A stretch of DNA of 64,000 nt, from the NCBI GenBank assembly GCA_963806955.1, contig CAWDZG010000001.1, positions 806,001 to 870,000 of the forward strand. The letters are read 5' to 3'. A program made the position numbers and the translations under genes. Under the pieces are notes generated by a model, which saw only the letters and a program-made list of their open reading frames with translations, was not told where the DNA came from and ran no database searches. This DNA is from Gaiellasilicea sp963806955. Its GTDB lineage: Bacteria > Actinomycetota > Thermoleophilia > Gaiellales > Gaiellaceae. Shown here piece by piece: positions 49,968 through 58,999 of this stretch (position 1 is the stretch's first letter; each line of letters begins with the position of its first letter).

Positions 49968-52900
49968 GCGCGCCTGATCCGGCACATCCGCCAGAGGTCG
50001 CACCAGGCCGGACAGCCGTCCGTCCCCTTCGGGTCGTGCTTGACGTCGCCGGCACGGATCCGCTGCGCGAGGCCGCGGGCGAGGTCGCGGGCGCCCTCGA
50101 CCTGCGCCCAGAACGCGTCCTCGTCGAGATAGTCGTGCTTGACGAACCCCGGCAGCACGTCGTCCTTCGCCTCGGCGCGCAGCAGCCCGCGCGCACGCCG
50201 CTCGCCGGCGAGCGGCCGGTAGAGCCCGCCGAGCGGCTCGATCCCGACGAGGTCGCGCAGCACGAGCATGTAGAGCGGGATCTGCAGCCGCAGCTCCTTC
50301 TCGATCTCGGCGGCCGAGTGGCCCGTGCGGCCGGACTTGTAGTCCTGGACGATCCCGCGCGCGCTGCCGGGGTCGACGTCGATGCGGTCGATCTTCCCCG
50401 AGAGCGTGATCCCGTCGCCGAGGTCGAGCCCACGCTGGAGCTCGGGCGCCGACCGCTCCGATCCGAAGCCGACTTCGAAGCGTCGCGGCACGAGCGGCAG
50501 CTCGGAGCGGGACTCGTCGCGAATGAGCTGCTCGAGGTCGCGGCGCAGGCTCTGCTCGAGCTCGCGGCGCTCGAGCTCGGTCATCTCCATCTTCACGCCC
50601 TGCAGTGCCCCCTCGAGGCACTCGTTCAGGAACACGAGTGCCTGTTCGAGGGTGCTTTCCTCGACACGATCGTGGCCGGTCGCGCGTGGCAGCCCGGCAT
50701 AGAAGCGGTGCAGCGTCGTGTGCGCGACGGAGCCGCGCAGCATCGCGTCGACCTTGCGATCGATCTGGCGCGGCGAGAGCAGCCGCTCGAAGAACCAGGC
50801 CGAGGAGCAGTCGGCGAAGCGCTCCAGCTCGGTGACGTTGAACGGCGACTTGGCTCCCAGCTCGCCGAGCACGCGGGGATGGGTGAGCTGGGTCTTGCGC
50901 GTGAACGCCTTCAGCGCGCGCTGCAGCTGGCGTTCCCAGCCGTTCGCAGCCGCGAGCGCCTGCGCGTCCTCGGGCGCCGCGACCGCGAGCTGCGCCAGCG
51001 CGCGCAGCCGCTCACGCTCGGTCGGAGCCGCCTCCAGCTCCCACGTCAGCTGCGAGAGCGGCCGTCTCCGCGTCCAGCGCCGCACCTCCTCGGGGTCGAA
51101 GAGCGCGACGACTTCGTCCCAGAAGGGGCTCGGCTCGCGCGGGCTGCCCTCGTCGGTCGCCGCCTCGCGGACCAGCGTCAGCCGGCGGACGGCGCGCGTG
51201 CAGGCGGTGTAGAAGAGATAGCGCTCGCGCTCGACCGGATCCGGGCGCGTCAGCCGTGCCGCGGTCCGCGAGTCGAGGTCGCCGCGGGCATCGTCGTCGA
51301 GGAACGGCGACGGGTTGCCGCGCCGCGGCAGTGTGCCCTCCTCGAGCCCGAGCAGGAAGACGGCGTCGAAGCGACGTGTGCGCACGCGCGCGAGGTCGAG
51401 AACGGCCACGCGGCCGCGCTCGCCGGCCGAGCCCACTCGCACCTCGGCGTGCTCCAGCGCCTCGCGGAGCTCGTCCGCGGTGAGCTCACCGCCGAGCGCA
51501 CGCCAGCCGTCGAGCTCGTCGAGGACGCGCGTCAGCGCGTCGTACGCACGGAGGTCGGCCCGGCTCGCCTCGCCGACCGGCGGCGAGTCGACGCCGTGGG
51601 CGCTGCGCAGCATTCCCGCGGCGATCGTCCGCACCGCTTCGACGGGGCCGGCTGCGCTCCGGAGCGTTTCGAGCGGAGGTAGCGGCTGGCCGTCCCGCAG
51701 GCGGACGGTCTCCTCCTCGACGCTCTCGCGGGCGGAGACGCCGCGGCCGCGCAAGCGCCCTTCGAGAAAGTCGACGTTCGCGCGGGCGAAGCCCGAGTAC
51801 GGGGAGCGCAGGAACGCGTAGAGGTCGCGGCGCCCACCGTCCGACCACTCGAAGCGCAGCAGCGCGAGCAGCGCCTGGCCGAAGGGCGTCTGCCCGAGGC
51901 GAATGCGGCCCTCGAGCGCGAACGGGATCCCCAGCGTCCCCAGCACGGTCTCGAGCGGGGCGCGCCAGCGCTCGAGCGACGGGACGACGAGAGCAACCTC
52001 CTCGAGAGCGGTGCCGCCGGCCGCAAGTTCCCGGACCTCCTCCGCGACCAGTTCGAGCGAGCCGCGCGCGCCGGCACCCTCGAAGAAGCGGAGCGCCCCG
52101 TCGAGCGGCGGGCCGACCGGCGCCTCGTCGGCGAAGAGGTGCCGTTCGAGATGTGCGAGCGCCGCGTGCCCGTCCTCTCCGGCGCGCGCCGGAAGCTCGA
52201 CGATCCGCCCGTTCGCGAGGGCGGCAAGATCCTCCTGCGTGCGCCGGAGCGACGCAAAGGCGGGGCGGCCCGGCTCGTACGGCAGCGACACGGTGACGTC
52301 GGTGCGCGCGGAGAGGGCTTCGAGCAGCCCCCACTCCGCTCCGGTGAGATCCTCGAACCCGTACGCGAAGACCGGCCGCCCGTCCCAGGCGTCGAGCTCG
52401 GAGCGGAGCCGCTCGACAGCACGCCGGCGCAGGAGGTCGCGATCCCAGAGACCGAGACGGTCGAGCTCGGCGCGGTAGGCGCCATGGAGCAGCGCCAGGT
52501 CGCCGTCGAGCTGCTCGGGGTCGAGCAGCCCCGACTCGAGCTCGGCCAGCGCCGCGAGGAGCGCGTCGGCGAACCCGGCGAAGCGCGCCGAGCGGCCGAG
52601 GCCGTTCAACGGCGCCGCTGCGAGCGCCCGCCGGGCCACGAGCGCCCGCTGCACGTCGCTCGTCACCGGGCGCGGCGCGTCCGAGGCCAGCGCCAACTCG
52701 CGGAAGACGTCGTCGAACGTGCCGATCGTCCCGGCGAGCAGGGCGCCGGCCCGGCGCAGCAGGTCGCGCTCGACCCGGTCCACGTCCGTCCTGTTCGGGA
52801 CGATCAGGACCGGATCGCGCGCGAGCTCGACGAGGTACCCGTCGAGGAGACGGGCGATCTTGCCGGCCTTCGCCGGCCCCACGACGAGGCACAGACCCAT
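49964..52900 (-). CDS. AddB-like nuclease subunit (PD-(D/E)XK)
   Basis: 978 aa, first gene of the pair. The N-terminal P-loop is degenerate (VVGPAKAGKIARLL lacks the Ser/Thr after GK), so ATPase activity is doubtful. RecC/AddB-like middle; DAVFLLGLEEGTLPRRGNPS and YTACTRAVRRLTLVR are inactivated-helicase motifs. C-terminal nuclease IDRIDVDPGSARGIVQDYKS, with Cys in FADCSSAWFFERLL and CPAWCDLWRMC for an iron-sulfur cluster. TACGAT at 52907-52912, six bases before the ATG, points to a leaderless mRNA. Confidence 0.88.
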   Translation of the reverse strand: MGLCLVVGPAKAGKIARLLDGYLVELARDPVLIVPNRTDVDRVERDLLRRAGALLAGTIGTFDDVFRELALASDAPRPVTSDVQRALVARRALAAAPLNGLGRSARFAGFADALLAALAELESGLLDPEQLDGDLALLHGAYRAELDRLGLWDRDLLRRRAVERLRSELDAWDGRPVFAYGFEDLTGAEWGLLEALSARTDVTVSLPYEPGRPAFASLRRTQEDLAALANGRIVELPARAGEDGHAALAHLERHLFADEAPVGPPLDGALRFFEGAGARGSLELVAEEVRELAAGGTALEEVALVVPSLERWRAPLETVLGTLGIPFALEGRIRLGQTPFGQALLALLRFEWSDGGRRDLYAFLRSPYSGFARANVDFLEGRLRGRGVSARESVEEETVRLRDGQPLPPLETLRSAAGPVEAVRTIAAGMLRSAHGVDSPPVGEASRADLRAYDALTRVLDELDGWRALGGELTADELREALEHAEVRVGSAGERGRVAVLDLARVRTRRFDAVFLLGLEEGTLPRRGNPSPFLDDDARGDLDSRTAARLTRPDPVERERYLFYTACTRAVRRLTLVREAATDEGSPREPSPFWDEVVALFDPEEVRRWTRRRPLSQLTWELEAAPTERERLRALAQLAVAAPEDAQALAAANGWERQLQRALKAFTRKTQLTHPRVLGELGAKSPFNVTELERFADCSSAWFFERLLSPRQIDRKVDAMLRGSVAHTTLHRFYAGLPRATGHDRVEESTLEQALVFLNECLEGALQGVKMEMTELERRELEQSLRRDLEQLIRDESRSELPLVPRRFEVGFGSERSAPELQRGLDLGDGITLSGKIDRIDVDPGSARGIVQDYKSGRTGHSAAEIEKELRLQIPLYMLVLRDLVGIEPLGGLYRPLAGERRARGLLRAEAKDDVLPGFVKHDYLDEDAFWAQVEGARDLARGLAQRIRAGDVKHDPKGTDGCPAWCDLWRMCRIRRA

Positions 52901-52988
52901 CTACCCATCGTAGTCACCGTTCCCGACGGTCTTTCGGACGGAAACAGGCGAAAAAGTGGGCAAAGAGCGGGGTTTGCCCCGCCTGCGG

Positions 52989-53186
52989 CTACTGCGTCGC
53001 GGACTTCGGCCGCCGGCCACGGCGTGCGACCTGCCGGCCGCCCATCTTCTCGGCCTCGGCGTCCGTCACGTCGAGCTCGCGCACGCCCTTGCGTGCGTCG
53101 TAGAACGTGATCCGAATCGTCGCGCCTTTGCCTTCGGCGATCTCAACGCCCGAGATGTCGGAAACAAGCACAGTCTTGCGAGCCAT
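52989..53186 (-). CDS. Lsr2 N-terminal-like small basic protein
   Basis: 65 aa. ARKTVLVSDISGVEI and IRITFYDARKGVRELDVTDA resemble the dimerisation domain of the actinobacterial nucleoid protein Lsr2 (a short beta sheet plus a helix). The usual C-terminal AT-hook-like domain is replaced by a short basic tail (GGRQVARRGRRPKSA, with the RGRRP core of an AT hook). ATG 53186 has GGGAGG 6 nt upstream. Lsr2-type silencing is suggested, not shown. Confidence 0.65.
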   Translation of the reverse strand: MARKTVLVSDISGVEIAEGKGATIRITFYDARKGVRELDVTDAEAEKMGGRQVARRGRRPKSATQ

Positions 53187-53249
53187 AGTCGGCCTCCCTT
53201 GAAGTGAGTCAATCTCTTGCTGCAACCGTATCGAAAAACAGCGATGCAA

Positions 53250-54266
53250 TCACGCTGCTTTGCGCGTACGTCTGATTCGCCACGAGCGCAGCAGGGATAC
53301 GAGCGCCTTCTCTTCCAGGTCGAGACCGATATCGCGCGCCTTGACAATGCGCAAATGGCGGGGCCGAAAGTCCTCCAGCGTTCTGCCGTCGAGATACTGC
53401 TCGATCACCGCCGGACTGACGTACGAGCTCCGGGCGACGGCGGGGGTGTTCCCCAGGCGCTCGCCGACCGTCCGCATGACGCTCGCAACCGTGCGCTTCG
53501 CCTCGGCCTCCGTCTCGGCGACACCGTGCTCGGCCAGCGCGACCGCCGCGGTCAGCGTGCCGCCCCAGGTACGGAAGTCCTTCGCCGTGAACTCCTCGCC
53601 CATGTGTTCCTGGATGTAGTCGTTCAACACGGCGCCCGTCAGCGCGCAGGAGTCGCCGTTGTAGCCGTAGCGGAAGACCCGCGCCCCGCCCGGCTGGGCG
53701 AGCAGGTCCTTCAGCGCCTCCGCGAGCTCGGGATCGACGACCGACGTCCGCACCTGCACGCGATGCTTCGCGCGGAAGCGGAACGTGACCTTGTTGCCGC
53801 GCACCGAGACGTGCCGGCGCGTCAGCGTGGTCACGCCGTGCGTGCGTGACGTCTTCGCATACCGGTCGGAGCCGACGCGGAACCACGCCATGTTGATCAG
53901 CCGGACGGCGACCGCGCACACGCGCTCCCGCTCGTACGGGTCGAGTGTCATGTGCTCGCCCATCGCCATGCGCAGCTCGGGCAGCTTCTCGGCGAAGCGG
54001 ACCAGCTTGTCGAACTTCGCCTGCTCCTGACGGGCGCGAAAGTCCGGGTGGTAGAGGTACTGGCGCCGGCCGGCCGCGTCCACACCCGTCGCCTGCAGCT
54101 TCGCGTTCGCGCGGGGCGAGATCCAGACGTCCTTCCACGCAGGCGGGATCACGAGCGCTTCGATCCGCCCGATCTTCGCGGGGTCGCCGATCCGGTTCCC
54201 GCGCCCGTCCAGATAGCGGAAACGTCCCTTCGACCCCGCACGCCGCCAACCACCTCTGCGCGCCAC
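53250..54266 (-). CDS. DNA topoisomerase IB
   Basis: 338 aa, poxvirus/bacterial type. N-terminal RYLDGRGNRIGDPAKIGRIE, ALVIPPAWKDVWISP and HMTLDPYERERVCAVAVRLI; catalytic core FRVGSDRYAKTSRTHGVTTL, ALTGAVLNDYIQEHMGEEFT, KDFRTWGGTLTA and the nucleophilic Tyr in ARSSYVSPAVIEQY. It relaxes supercoils through a 3'-phosphotyrosine. GTG 54266 is taken as start: 43 bases from the divergent dehydrogenase start; the ORF extends further but without family sequence. Confidence 0.9.
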   Translation of the reverse strand: MARRGGWRRAGSKGRFRYLDGRGNRIGDPAKIGRIEALVIPPAWKDVWISPRANAKLQATGVDAAGRRQYLYHPDFRARQEQAKFDKLVRFAEKLPELRMAMGEHMTLDPYERERVCAVAVRLINMAWFRVGSDRYAKTSRTHGVTTLTRRHVSVRGNKVTFRFRAKHRVQVRTSVVDPELAEALKDLLAQPGGARVFRYGYNGDSCALTGAVLNDYIQEHMGEEFTAKDFRTWGGTLTAAVALAEHGVAETEAEAKRTVASVMRTVGERLGNTPAVARSSYVSPAVIEQYLDGRTLEDFRPRHLRIVKARDIGLDLEEKALVSLLRSWRIRRTRKAA

Positions 54267-54309
54267 GGCGGAGGTGTACCCGCAATGCGCGAGTATCATC
54301 CGCCGCCGG

Positions 54310-55380
54310 ATGGATCCGCGGACGATCGTCGTGCTCGAGGGAGACGAGACCGGGCAGGAATTGCTCGAGCAGGGCCTCCGCACGCTCCAGCCGGACGTGA
54401 TCGGGCTCGAGCTCGAGTTCCCGCGCTTCGACCTCTCGCTGGCCAACCGCCGCGAGACGAAGAACCGGGTCGTGCACGAGGCGGCCCGCTCGATTCGCGA
54501 GCACGGGTTGGGCCTGAAGGCGGCGACGGTGACGCCCGAGACGCGCGACGACGTGGGCTCCCCGAACCGGATCCTCCGCGAGGAGATCGGCGGACAGGTG
54601 ATCGTCCGCACCGGCCGGCGCATCCCGGGAGTCGTCCCCCTCGGCGGCGTGCACTCCCCCGTCTCGGTGGTGCGGATGGCGGTCGGCGACGCCTACGGCG
54701 CGAAGGAGTGGCGCGAGGGCGAGGGCGAGGACGAGGTCGCGTTCCGCACCGAGCGGATCGAGCGGCGCATCTGCCGCTCCGTCGCCGAGTTCGCCTTCCG
54801 GCAAGCCGAGCAGATGGGCGCCAAGGTCTTCGGCGGCCCCAAGTACACCGTCAGCCCGACCTACGAGGGGATGCTGAAGGAGGAGATGGACGCTGCCGCG
54901 GAGCGCCATCCCGACGTCCCCTACGAGCCGCAGCTGATCGACGCCACCTTCGCGCTCCTGCTGGCGCAGACCGGCGCACCGCTCGTGATCCCGGCCCTGA
55001 ACCGGGACGGCGACATCCTCTCCGACCTCGTCCTGCCGCTGTTCGGCTCGATCGCCGGCTCGGAGTCGCTGCTCGTCGCCTTCGACGAGGAGTACGTCCC
55101 GCGGGCGCTGATGGCCGAGGCGGCGCACGGCACCGCTCCGTCGCTCTTCGGCAAGGACGTGGCGAACCCGATGGCGATGATCCTGGCGGGCTCGGCGCTC
55201 CTCTCCCACGCCGACGAACAGGGCCGGCAGGCGGCACGGGCGATCCGCGAGGGGTGCCTCGAGACCGTCGCGGAAGGAATCCGCACAGCCGACCTCGGCG
55301 GCCACGCGGGCTCGAGCGAGTTCACCGACGAGGTAATTCGGCGCATCAAGCAGAAGCTCGACGTCTGGTCCTCGCTCTAG
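54310..55380 (+). CDS. Isocitrate/isopropylmalate dehydrogenase family enzyme
   Basis: 356 aa. VVLEGDETGQELLEQGLRTL at the N-terminus; substrate/metal motifs ALNRDGDILSDLVLPLFGSI and EAAHGTAPSLFGKDVANPMA at the C-terminus. It oxidatively decarboxylates a 3-hydroxy-dicarboxylate with NAD(P); HGTAP is seen in isocitrate dehydrogenases, but YG in the NxxGD motif is replaced and no leu operon is near, so the substrate is open. TATCAT at 54294-54299, ten bases from the ATG. Confidence 0.87.
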   Translation: MDPRTIVVLEGDETGQELLEQGLRTLQPDVIGLELEFPRFDLSLANRRETKNRVVHEAARSIREHGLGLKAATVTPETRDDVGSPNRILREEIGGQVIVRTGRRIPGVVPLGGVHSPVSVVRMAVGDAYGAKEWREGEGEDEVAFRTERIERRICRSVAEFAFRQAEQMGAKVFGGPKYTVSPTYEGMLKEEMDAAAERHPDVPYEPQLIDATFALLLAQTGAPLVIPALNRDGDILSDLVLPLFGSIAGSESLLVAFDEEYVPRALMAEAAHGTAPSLFGKDVANPMAMILAGSALLSHADEQGRQAARAIREGCLETVAEGIRTADLGGHAGSSEFTDEVIRRIKQKLDVWSSL

Positions 55381-55409
55381 GCAAGAACCAGACGCCGGAG
55401 GATCGTCAG

Positions 55410-56105
55410 CTAGCCGACGATGAAGCCGGTGCTCTTCACGATGGCGAGGATCTTCGCCTTCGTGAAGCCGTCCTCGAACGCCGCCGGGGCGGGCGTCTGC
55501 GGCGAGCCGCCGCCCTTCGCCCCTGCGTCGGCGAAGCGGATCTGCCGGATCCAGGCGGCGTGACGCGCCTCGACCGGGAGGATGCGCCCTGCACCGGAGA
55601 GCACGGCCTTGGTCTTGATGTTGCCGACCTGGCCGAGGTAGGCATGGACGCCCGTGTTCTCGAGCACGTCCGCGGTCGCCTTGAACTTCTCGAGGTTCGT
55701 GACGGTGTCCTTGAAGTCGAACTTCGGCCTCGCGACCGCCTTGGCCCCGAGCACCTTCTTCAGGAATGCGACGTGCGCAGCCTCGTGCTGGGCGACGACG
55801 GTGGCGAAGCGGTTGACGACCGTCCGGCCGCCGATCTTGTTCTTGACCGCCTGCGCGTAGAACTCGCCCTCGAGATACTCGAGCGTGAGGGCGAAGTTGA
55901 GGATGTCGATGTCGCTCTGGGGAACCGCAGCGCCGCGGGCGAGGCTCGGAATCGCGCCGGCGAAGGCGCCTCCCGCAGCGATCGCACCGAGACCCACGCC
56001 GGCCTTCTTCAGGAACGACGCGCGCGTGCCCCCGTCGACGGCCTCGGCCGTCTCCTGGATCGCGCCGTCGACGTCGAGCTGCTCGATTGGCGGCAGATGT
56101 GACAT
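55410..56105 (-). CDS. Ferritin-like domain protein, probably exported
   Basis: 231 aa. A Tat-like leader with only one Arg (TRASFLKKAGVGLGAIAAGG), then a ferritin-like four-helix domain: LNFALTLEYLEGEFYAQAV, VVAQHEAAHVAFLKKVLG and VEARHAAWIRQ. The Glu and ExxH ligands for a two-iron site are present. The family (Ferritin_2, Dps-like) occurs in desiccation or oxidative-stress proteins. ATG 56105. Confidence 0.88.
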   Translation of the reverse strand: MSHLPPIEQLDVDGAIQETAEAVDGGTRASFLKKAGVGLGAIAAGGAFAGAIPSLARGAAVPQSDIDILNFALTLEYLEGEFYAQAVKNKIGGRTVVNRFATVVAQHEAAHVAFLKKVLGAKAVARPKFDFKDTVTNLEKFKATADVLENTGVHAYLGQVGNIKTKAVLSGAGRILPVEARHAAWIRQIRFADAGAKGGGSPQTPAPAAFEDGFTKAKILAIVKSTGFIVG

Positions 56106-56220
56106 GTGACCCCTTCCCTTCGTTGACTACGGTGATTCGGCGCGCGCACCGGACCGGTTCGGTGCCCGAGGGGACGGTTCCCTGACCACGATCCGGCCGG
56201 CTCCGTAGAGTTCCGATCCC

Positions 56221-57315
56221 GTGAGAGTCGCCGTCCCCAGAGAGACCGCCGCCGGCGAGCACCGCGTGGCGCTCGTGCCCGACGCAGCCGCCAAGCTCGT
56301 CGCCGCGGGCTTCACGGTCTCGGTCGAGCGGGGTGCGGGCACAGCCGCCGGGTTCCCGGACGAGGCCTATGCGGCCGCCGGCGCCGACGTCGTCGACCGA
56401 GCAGAGCTGCTTGCGGACGCGCAGGCGGTCGTCCGCGTCGGCCGGCCGAGCGCGGAAGAGGTCGAGCAACTCGCACCCGAGACCGTGCTGGTCGGCTTTC
56501 TCGCGCCGCTCGGCGACCCTGCCGGGATCGAACGACTCGCCGCCCGTGGCGTGATCGCCTTCGCGATGGAGTCGATCCCGCGGACGACCCGGGCCCAGGC
56601 GATGGACGCGCTCTCCTCGCAGAGCACGGTCGCCGGGTACAAGGCCGTCGTCCTCGCGGCCGACCGTCTCCCCCGTCTCTTTCCGCTGCTGATGACCGCA
56701 GCCGGCACGGTCGCGCCCGCAAAGGTGCTCGTGCTCGGAGCCGGCGTTGCCGGGCTGCAGGCGATCGCCACAGCCCGCCGCCTGGGTGCCGTCGTCTCCG
56801 GCTTCGACGTGCGGCCCGCGGTGCGCGAGCAGGTCGAGAGCCTCGGCGCCGCCTTTCTCGACCTCGGCGTCCAGGGTGAGGAGACGGCCGGCGGGTACGC
56901 CGCGGAGCTGACCGCCGAGCAGCAGGCGCAGCAACAGCAGGCGCTGGCCGAGCGGATTCCCGACTTCGACATCGTCGTCACGACGGCGCTCGTTCCCGGC
57001 CGGCCGGCGCCGAAGCTGATCCCGGCGAGCGCCGTGGAGCAGATGCGTCCCGGCTCCGTGATCGTCGACCTGGCCGCGGAGACGGGCGGCAACTGCGAGC
57101 TGACCGAGCCGGGCGGCGAAATCGAGCGCCACGGCGTCACGATCGTCGGCTTCACCGACCTCGCCTCGCGCGTGCCCTACCACGCAAGCCAGCTCTACGC
57201 GCGCAACGTCATGGCGCTCCTCCTTCACCTCGCCCCCGGCGGCGAGCTGTCGCTCGACTTCGACGACGAGATCACCGGAGGCGCGTGCGTCACCCGGCAG
57301 CAGGTGACCGCTTGA
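56221..57315 (+). CDS. pntAA: NAD(P) transhydrogenase subunit alpha part 1
   Basis: 364 aa, soluble NAD(H)-binding domain I: VAVPRETAAGEHRVALVPDA, MESIPRTTRAQAMDALSSQS, VLGAGVAGLQAIATARRLGA, PYHASQLYARNVMALLLHL. It forms the proton-pumping complex that reduces NADP with NADH using the membrane gradient. TAGAGT at 56206-56211 suggests a leaderless GTG start. Its stop overlaps the next gene (TGATG). Confidence 0.93.
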   Translation: MRVAVPRETAAGEHRVALVPDAAAKLVAAGFTVSVERGAGTAAGFPDEAYAAAGADVVDRAELLADAQAVVRVGRPSAEEVEQLAPETVLVGFLAPLGDPAGIERLAARGVIAFAMESIPRTTRAQAMDALSSQSTVAGYKAVVLAADRLPRLFPLLMTAAGTVAPAKVLVLGAGVAGLQAIATARRLGAVVSGFDVRPAVREQVESLGAAFLDLGVQGEETAGGYAAELTAEQQAQQQQALAERIPDFDIVVTTALVPGRPAPKLIPASAVEQMRPGSVIVDLAAETGGNCELTEPGGEIERHGVTIVGFTDLASRVPYHASQLYARNVMALLLHLAPGGELSLDFDDEITGGACVTRQQVTA

Positions 57316-57617
57316 TGGAGCCGACACTCGTGATCGAGCTGACGATCCTCGCGCTGGCGATCTTCCTCGGGATCGAGGTGATCTCGAAGGTGCCGACGAT
57401 GCTGCACACGCCGCTGATGTCCGGGACGAACGCGATCCACGGAATCGTCCTCGTCGGCGCGATCCTCGTCGCCGGACGCAGCAACGCGGACACGCTCACC
57501 CGCGTCGTCGGCTTCTTCGCGGTCCTGCTGGGGACGGCGAACGTCGTCGGCGGCTTCGTCGTCACCGACCGGATGCTCGAGATGTTCAAGGGCCGCGGCG
57601 CCCGGAAAGCCGAATGA
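57315..57617 (+). CDS. pntAB: NAD(P) transhydrogenase subunit alpha part 2 (membrane)
   Basis: 100 aa with three helices. ELTILALAIFLGIEVISKVP, then TPLMSGTNAIHGIVLVGAIL, the hallmark of the membrane domain dII. In this split form PntA is encoded as two proteins, as in many actinobacteria and Rhodospirillum. It starts in the pntAA stop and ends four bases into pntB. Confidence 0.92.
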   Translation: MEPTLVIELTILALAIFLGIEVISKVPTMLHTPLMSGTNAIHGIVLVGAILVAGRSNADTLTRVVGFFAVLLGTANVVGGFVVTDRMLEMFKGRGARKAE

Positions 57618-58999
57618 GCCGGACGACCACCGACCTGCTGTACCTGGTCACGATCGTGACCTTCATCCTCGCCCTCCGCTTCCTCTCCTCTCCGAAGCGC
57701 GCCCGGCAGGGGAACCTGCTCGGCGCGGCGGGCATGGCGCTCGCGGTCGGCGTGACACTCGCGCAGGACGGGCTCGAGGGCTATCTCTGGATGGCGGTCG
57801 CGATCGCGATCGGCAGCGTCATCGGGGTCGTCGGCGCGCGGTCGGTGAAGATGACCGCGATGCCGCAGATGGTGGCCCTCTTCAACGGGGTCGGCGGCGG
57901 CGCGGTGGCGCTGATCGCGCTGACGGAGTTCCACAATCTCGCTCCGGCGGGCCTGTCGGGTGAGGACTCGGTCGCGATCCTCCTCTCCGCTCTGATCGGC
58001 AGCATCTCCTTCTCGGGCTCGCTGATCGCCTTCGGAAAGCTGCAGGAGCTGCTCAGCGGCCGGCCGATCGTGTACGCGGGCCAGCAGTTCGTCAACGGCG
58101 CGATCCTGCTCGCTGCGCTCGGGCTCGGCGTGGCGATCGTCGCCGGAGCCGAGCGCGACATCGTCGTCGTCGCGCTGATCGCGGCAGCGCTCACGTTCGG
58201 CGTCCTGTTCGTGCTGCCGATCGGCGGCGCCGACATGCCGGTCGTGATCTCGCTCCTGAACGCGTTCACTGGTCTCGCGGCTTCCTCGGCCGGATTCCTG
58301 CTCCACAACAACGTGCTGATCGTCGCGGGTGCGCTCGTCGGCGCGTCGGGGACGCTCCTGACGCTGATGATGGGCCGCGCGATGAACCGCTCGATCGGGA
58401 ACGTGCTCTTCGGCGCGTTCGGTGCCGCGCCCGCCGGCGGTGCCGCGGCGACGGCCGACGACGGTCGCACCGCACGCTCGACGACGCCCGAGGATCTCGC
58501 GATCATGCTCGGCTACGCGCGCAAGGTCGTGTTCGTCCCGGGCTACGGGCTCGCCGTCGCCCAGGCCCAGCACGACGTGCGTGCGCTCGCGGAGCTGCTC
58601 GAGGCGAAGGGAATCGACGTGCTCTACGGCATCCACCCCGTCGCGGGGCGCATGCCTGGGCACATGAACGTCCTGCTCGCCGAGGCGAACGTGCCGTACG
58701 AGCAGCTGAAGGAGATGGACGAGATCAACCCGGAGCTGCCGCAGACCGACGTCGTCGTCATCCTCGGCGCGAACGACGTCGTCAACCCCGCCGCGCGCAC
58801 GGATCCCAGCAGCCCGATCTACGGCATGCCGATCATCGAGGTCGACCGGGCTGCGAGCGTCGTCGTCGTCAAGCGTTCGCTCAGCCCCGGCTTCGCCGGC
58901 ATCGACAACCCGCTCTTCTACGAGCCGAAGACGTCGATGCTCTTCTCGGACGCGAAGAAGGCACTCGAAGACGTCGCAGCGGCCGTCAAGGCTCTCTAG
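57614..58999 (+). CDS. pntB: NAD(P) transhydrogenase subunit beta
   Basis: 461 aa. Nine or so transmembrane helices (ARSVKMTAMPQMVALFNGVG, GLSGEDSVAILLSALIGSIS, MPVVISLLNAFTGLAASSAG) followed by the NADP-binding domain III: FVPGYGLAVAQAQHDVRALA, YGIHPVAGRMPGHMNVLLAE, VVILGANDVVNPAA and KRSLSPGFAGIDNPLFY. Coupled to pntAB by ATGA. Confidence 0.94.
   Translation: MSRTTTDLLYLVTIVTFILALRFLSSPKRARQGNLLGAAGMALAVGVTLAQDGLEGYLWMAVAIAIGSVIGVVGARSVKMTAMPQMVALFNGVGGGAVALIALTEFHNLAPAGLSGEDSVAILLSALIGSISFSGSLIAFGKLQELLSGRPIVYAGQQFVNGAILLAALGLGVAIVAGAERDIVVVALIAAALTFGVLFVLPIGGADMPVVISLLNAFTGLAASSAGFLLHNNVLIVAGALVGASGTLLTLMMGRAMNRSIGNVLFGAFGAAPAGGAAATADDGRTARSTTPEDLAIMLGYARKVVFVPGYGLAVAQAQHDVRALAELLEAKGIDVLYGIHPVAGRMPGHMNVLLAEANVPYEQLKEMDEINPELPQTDVVVILGANDVVNPAARTDPSSPIYGMPIIEVDRAASVVVVKRSLSPGFAGIDNPLFYEPKTSMLFSDAKKALEDVAAAVKAL

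Noticed and set aside
46950..50132. Very long open frame on the plus strand opposite addA/addB
   Set aside because: It is a high-G+C mirror of the real minus-strand genes: Arg/Glu/Val-rich, no domain, and the opposite strand has complete helicase and nuclease motifs.
53209..57327. 1372-codon minus-strand open frame spanning topoisomerase IB to pnt genes
   Set aside because: It crosses several true genes on both strands and matches none; produced by absence of stop codons in G+C-rich DNA.
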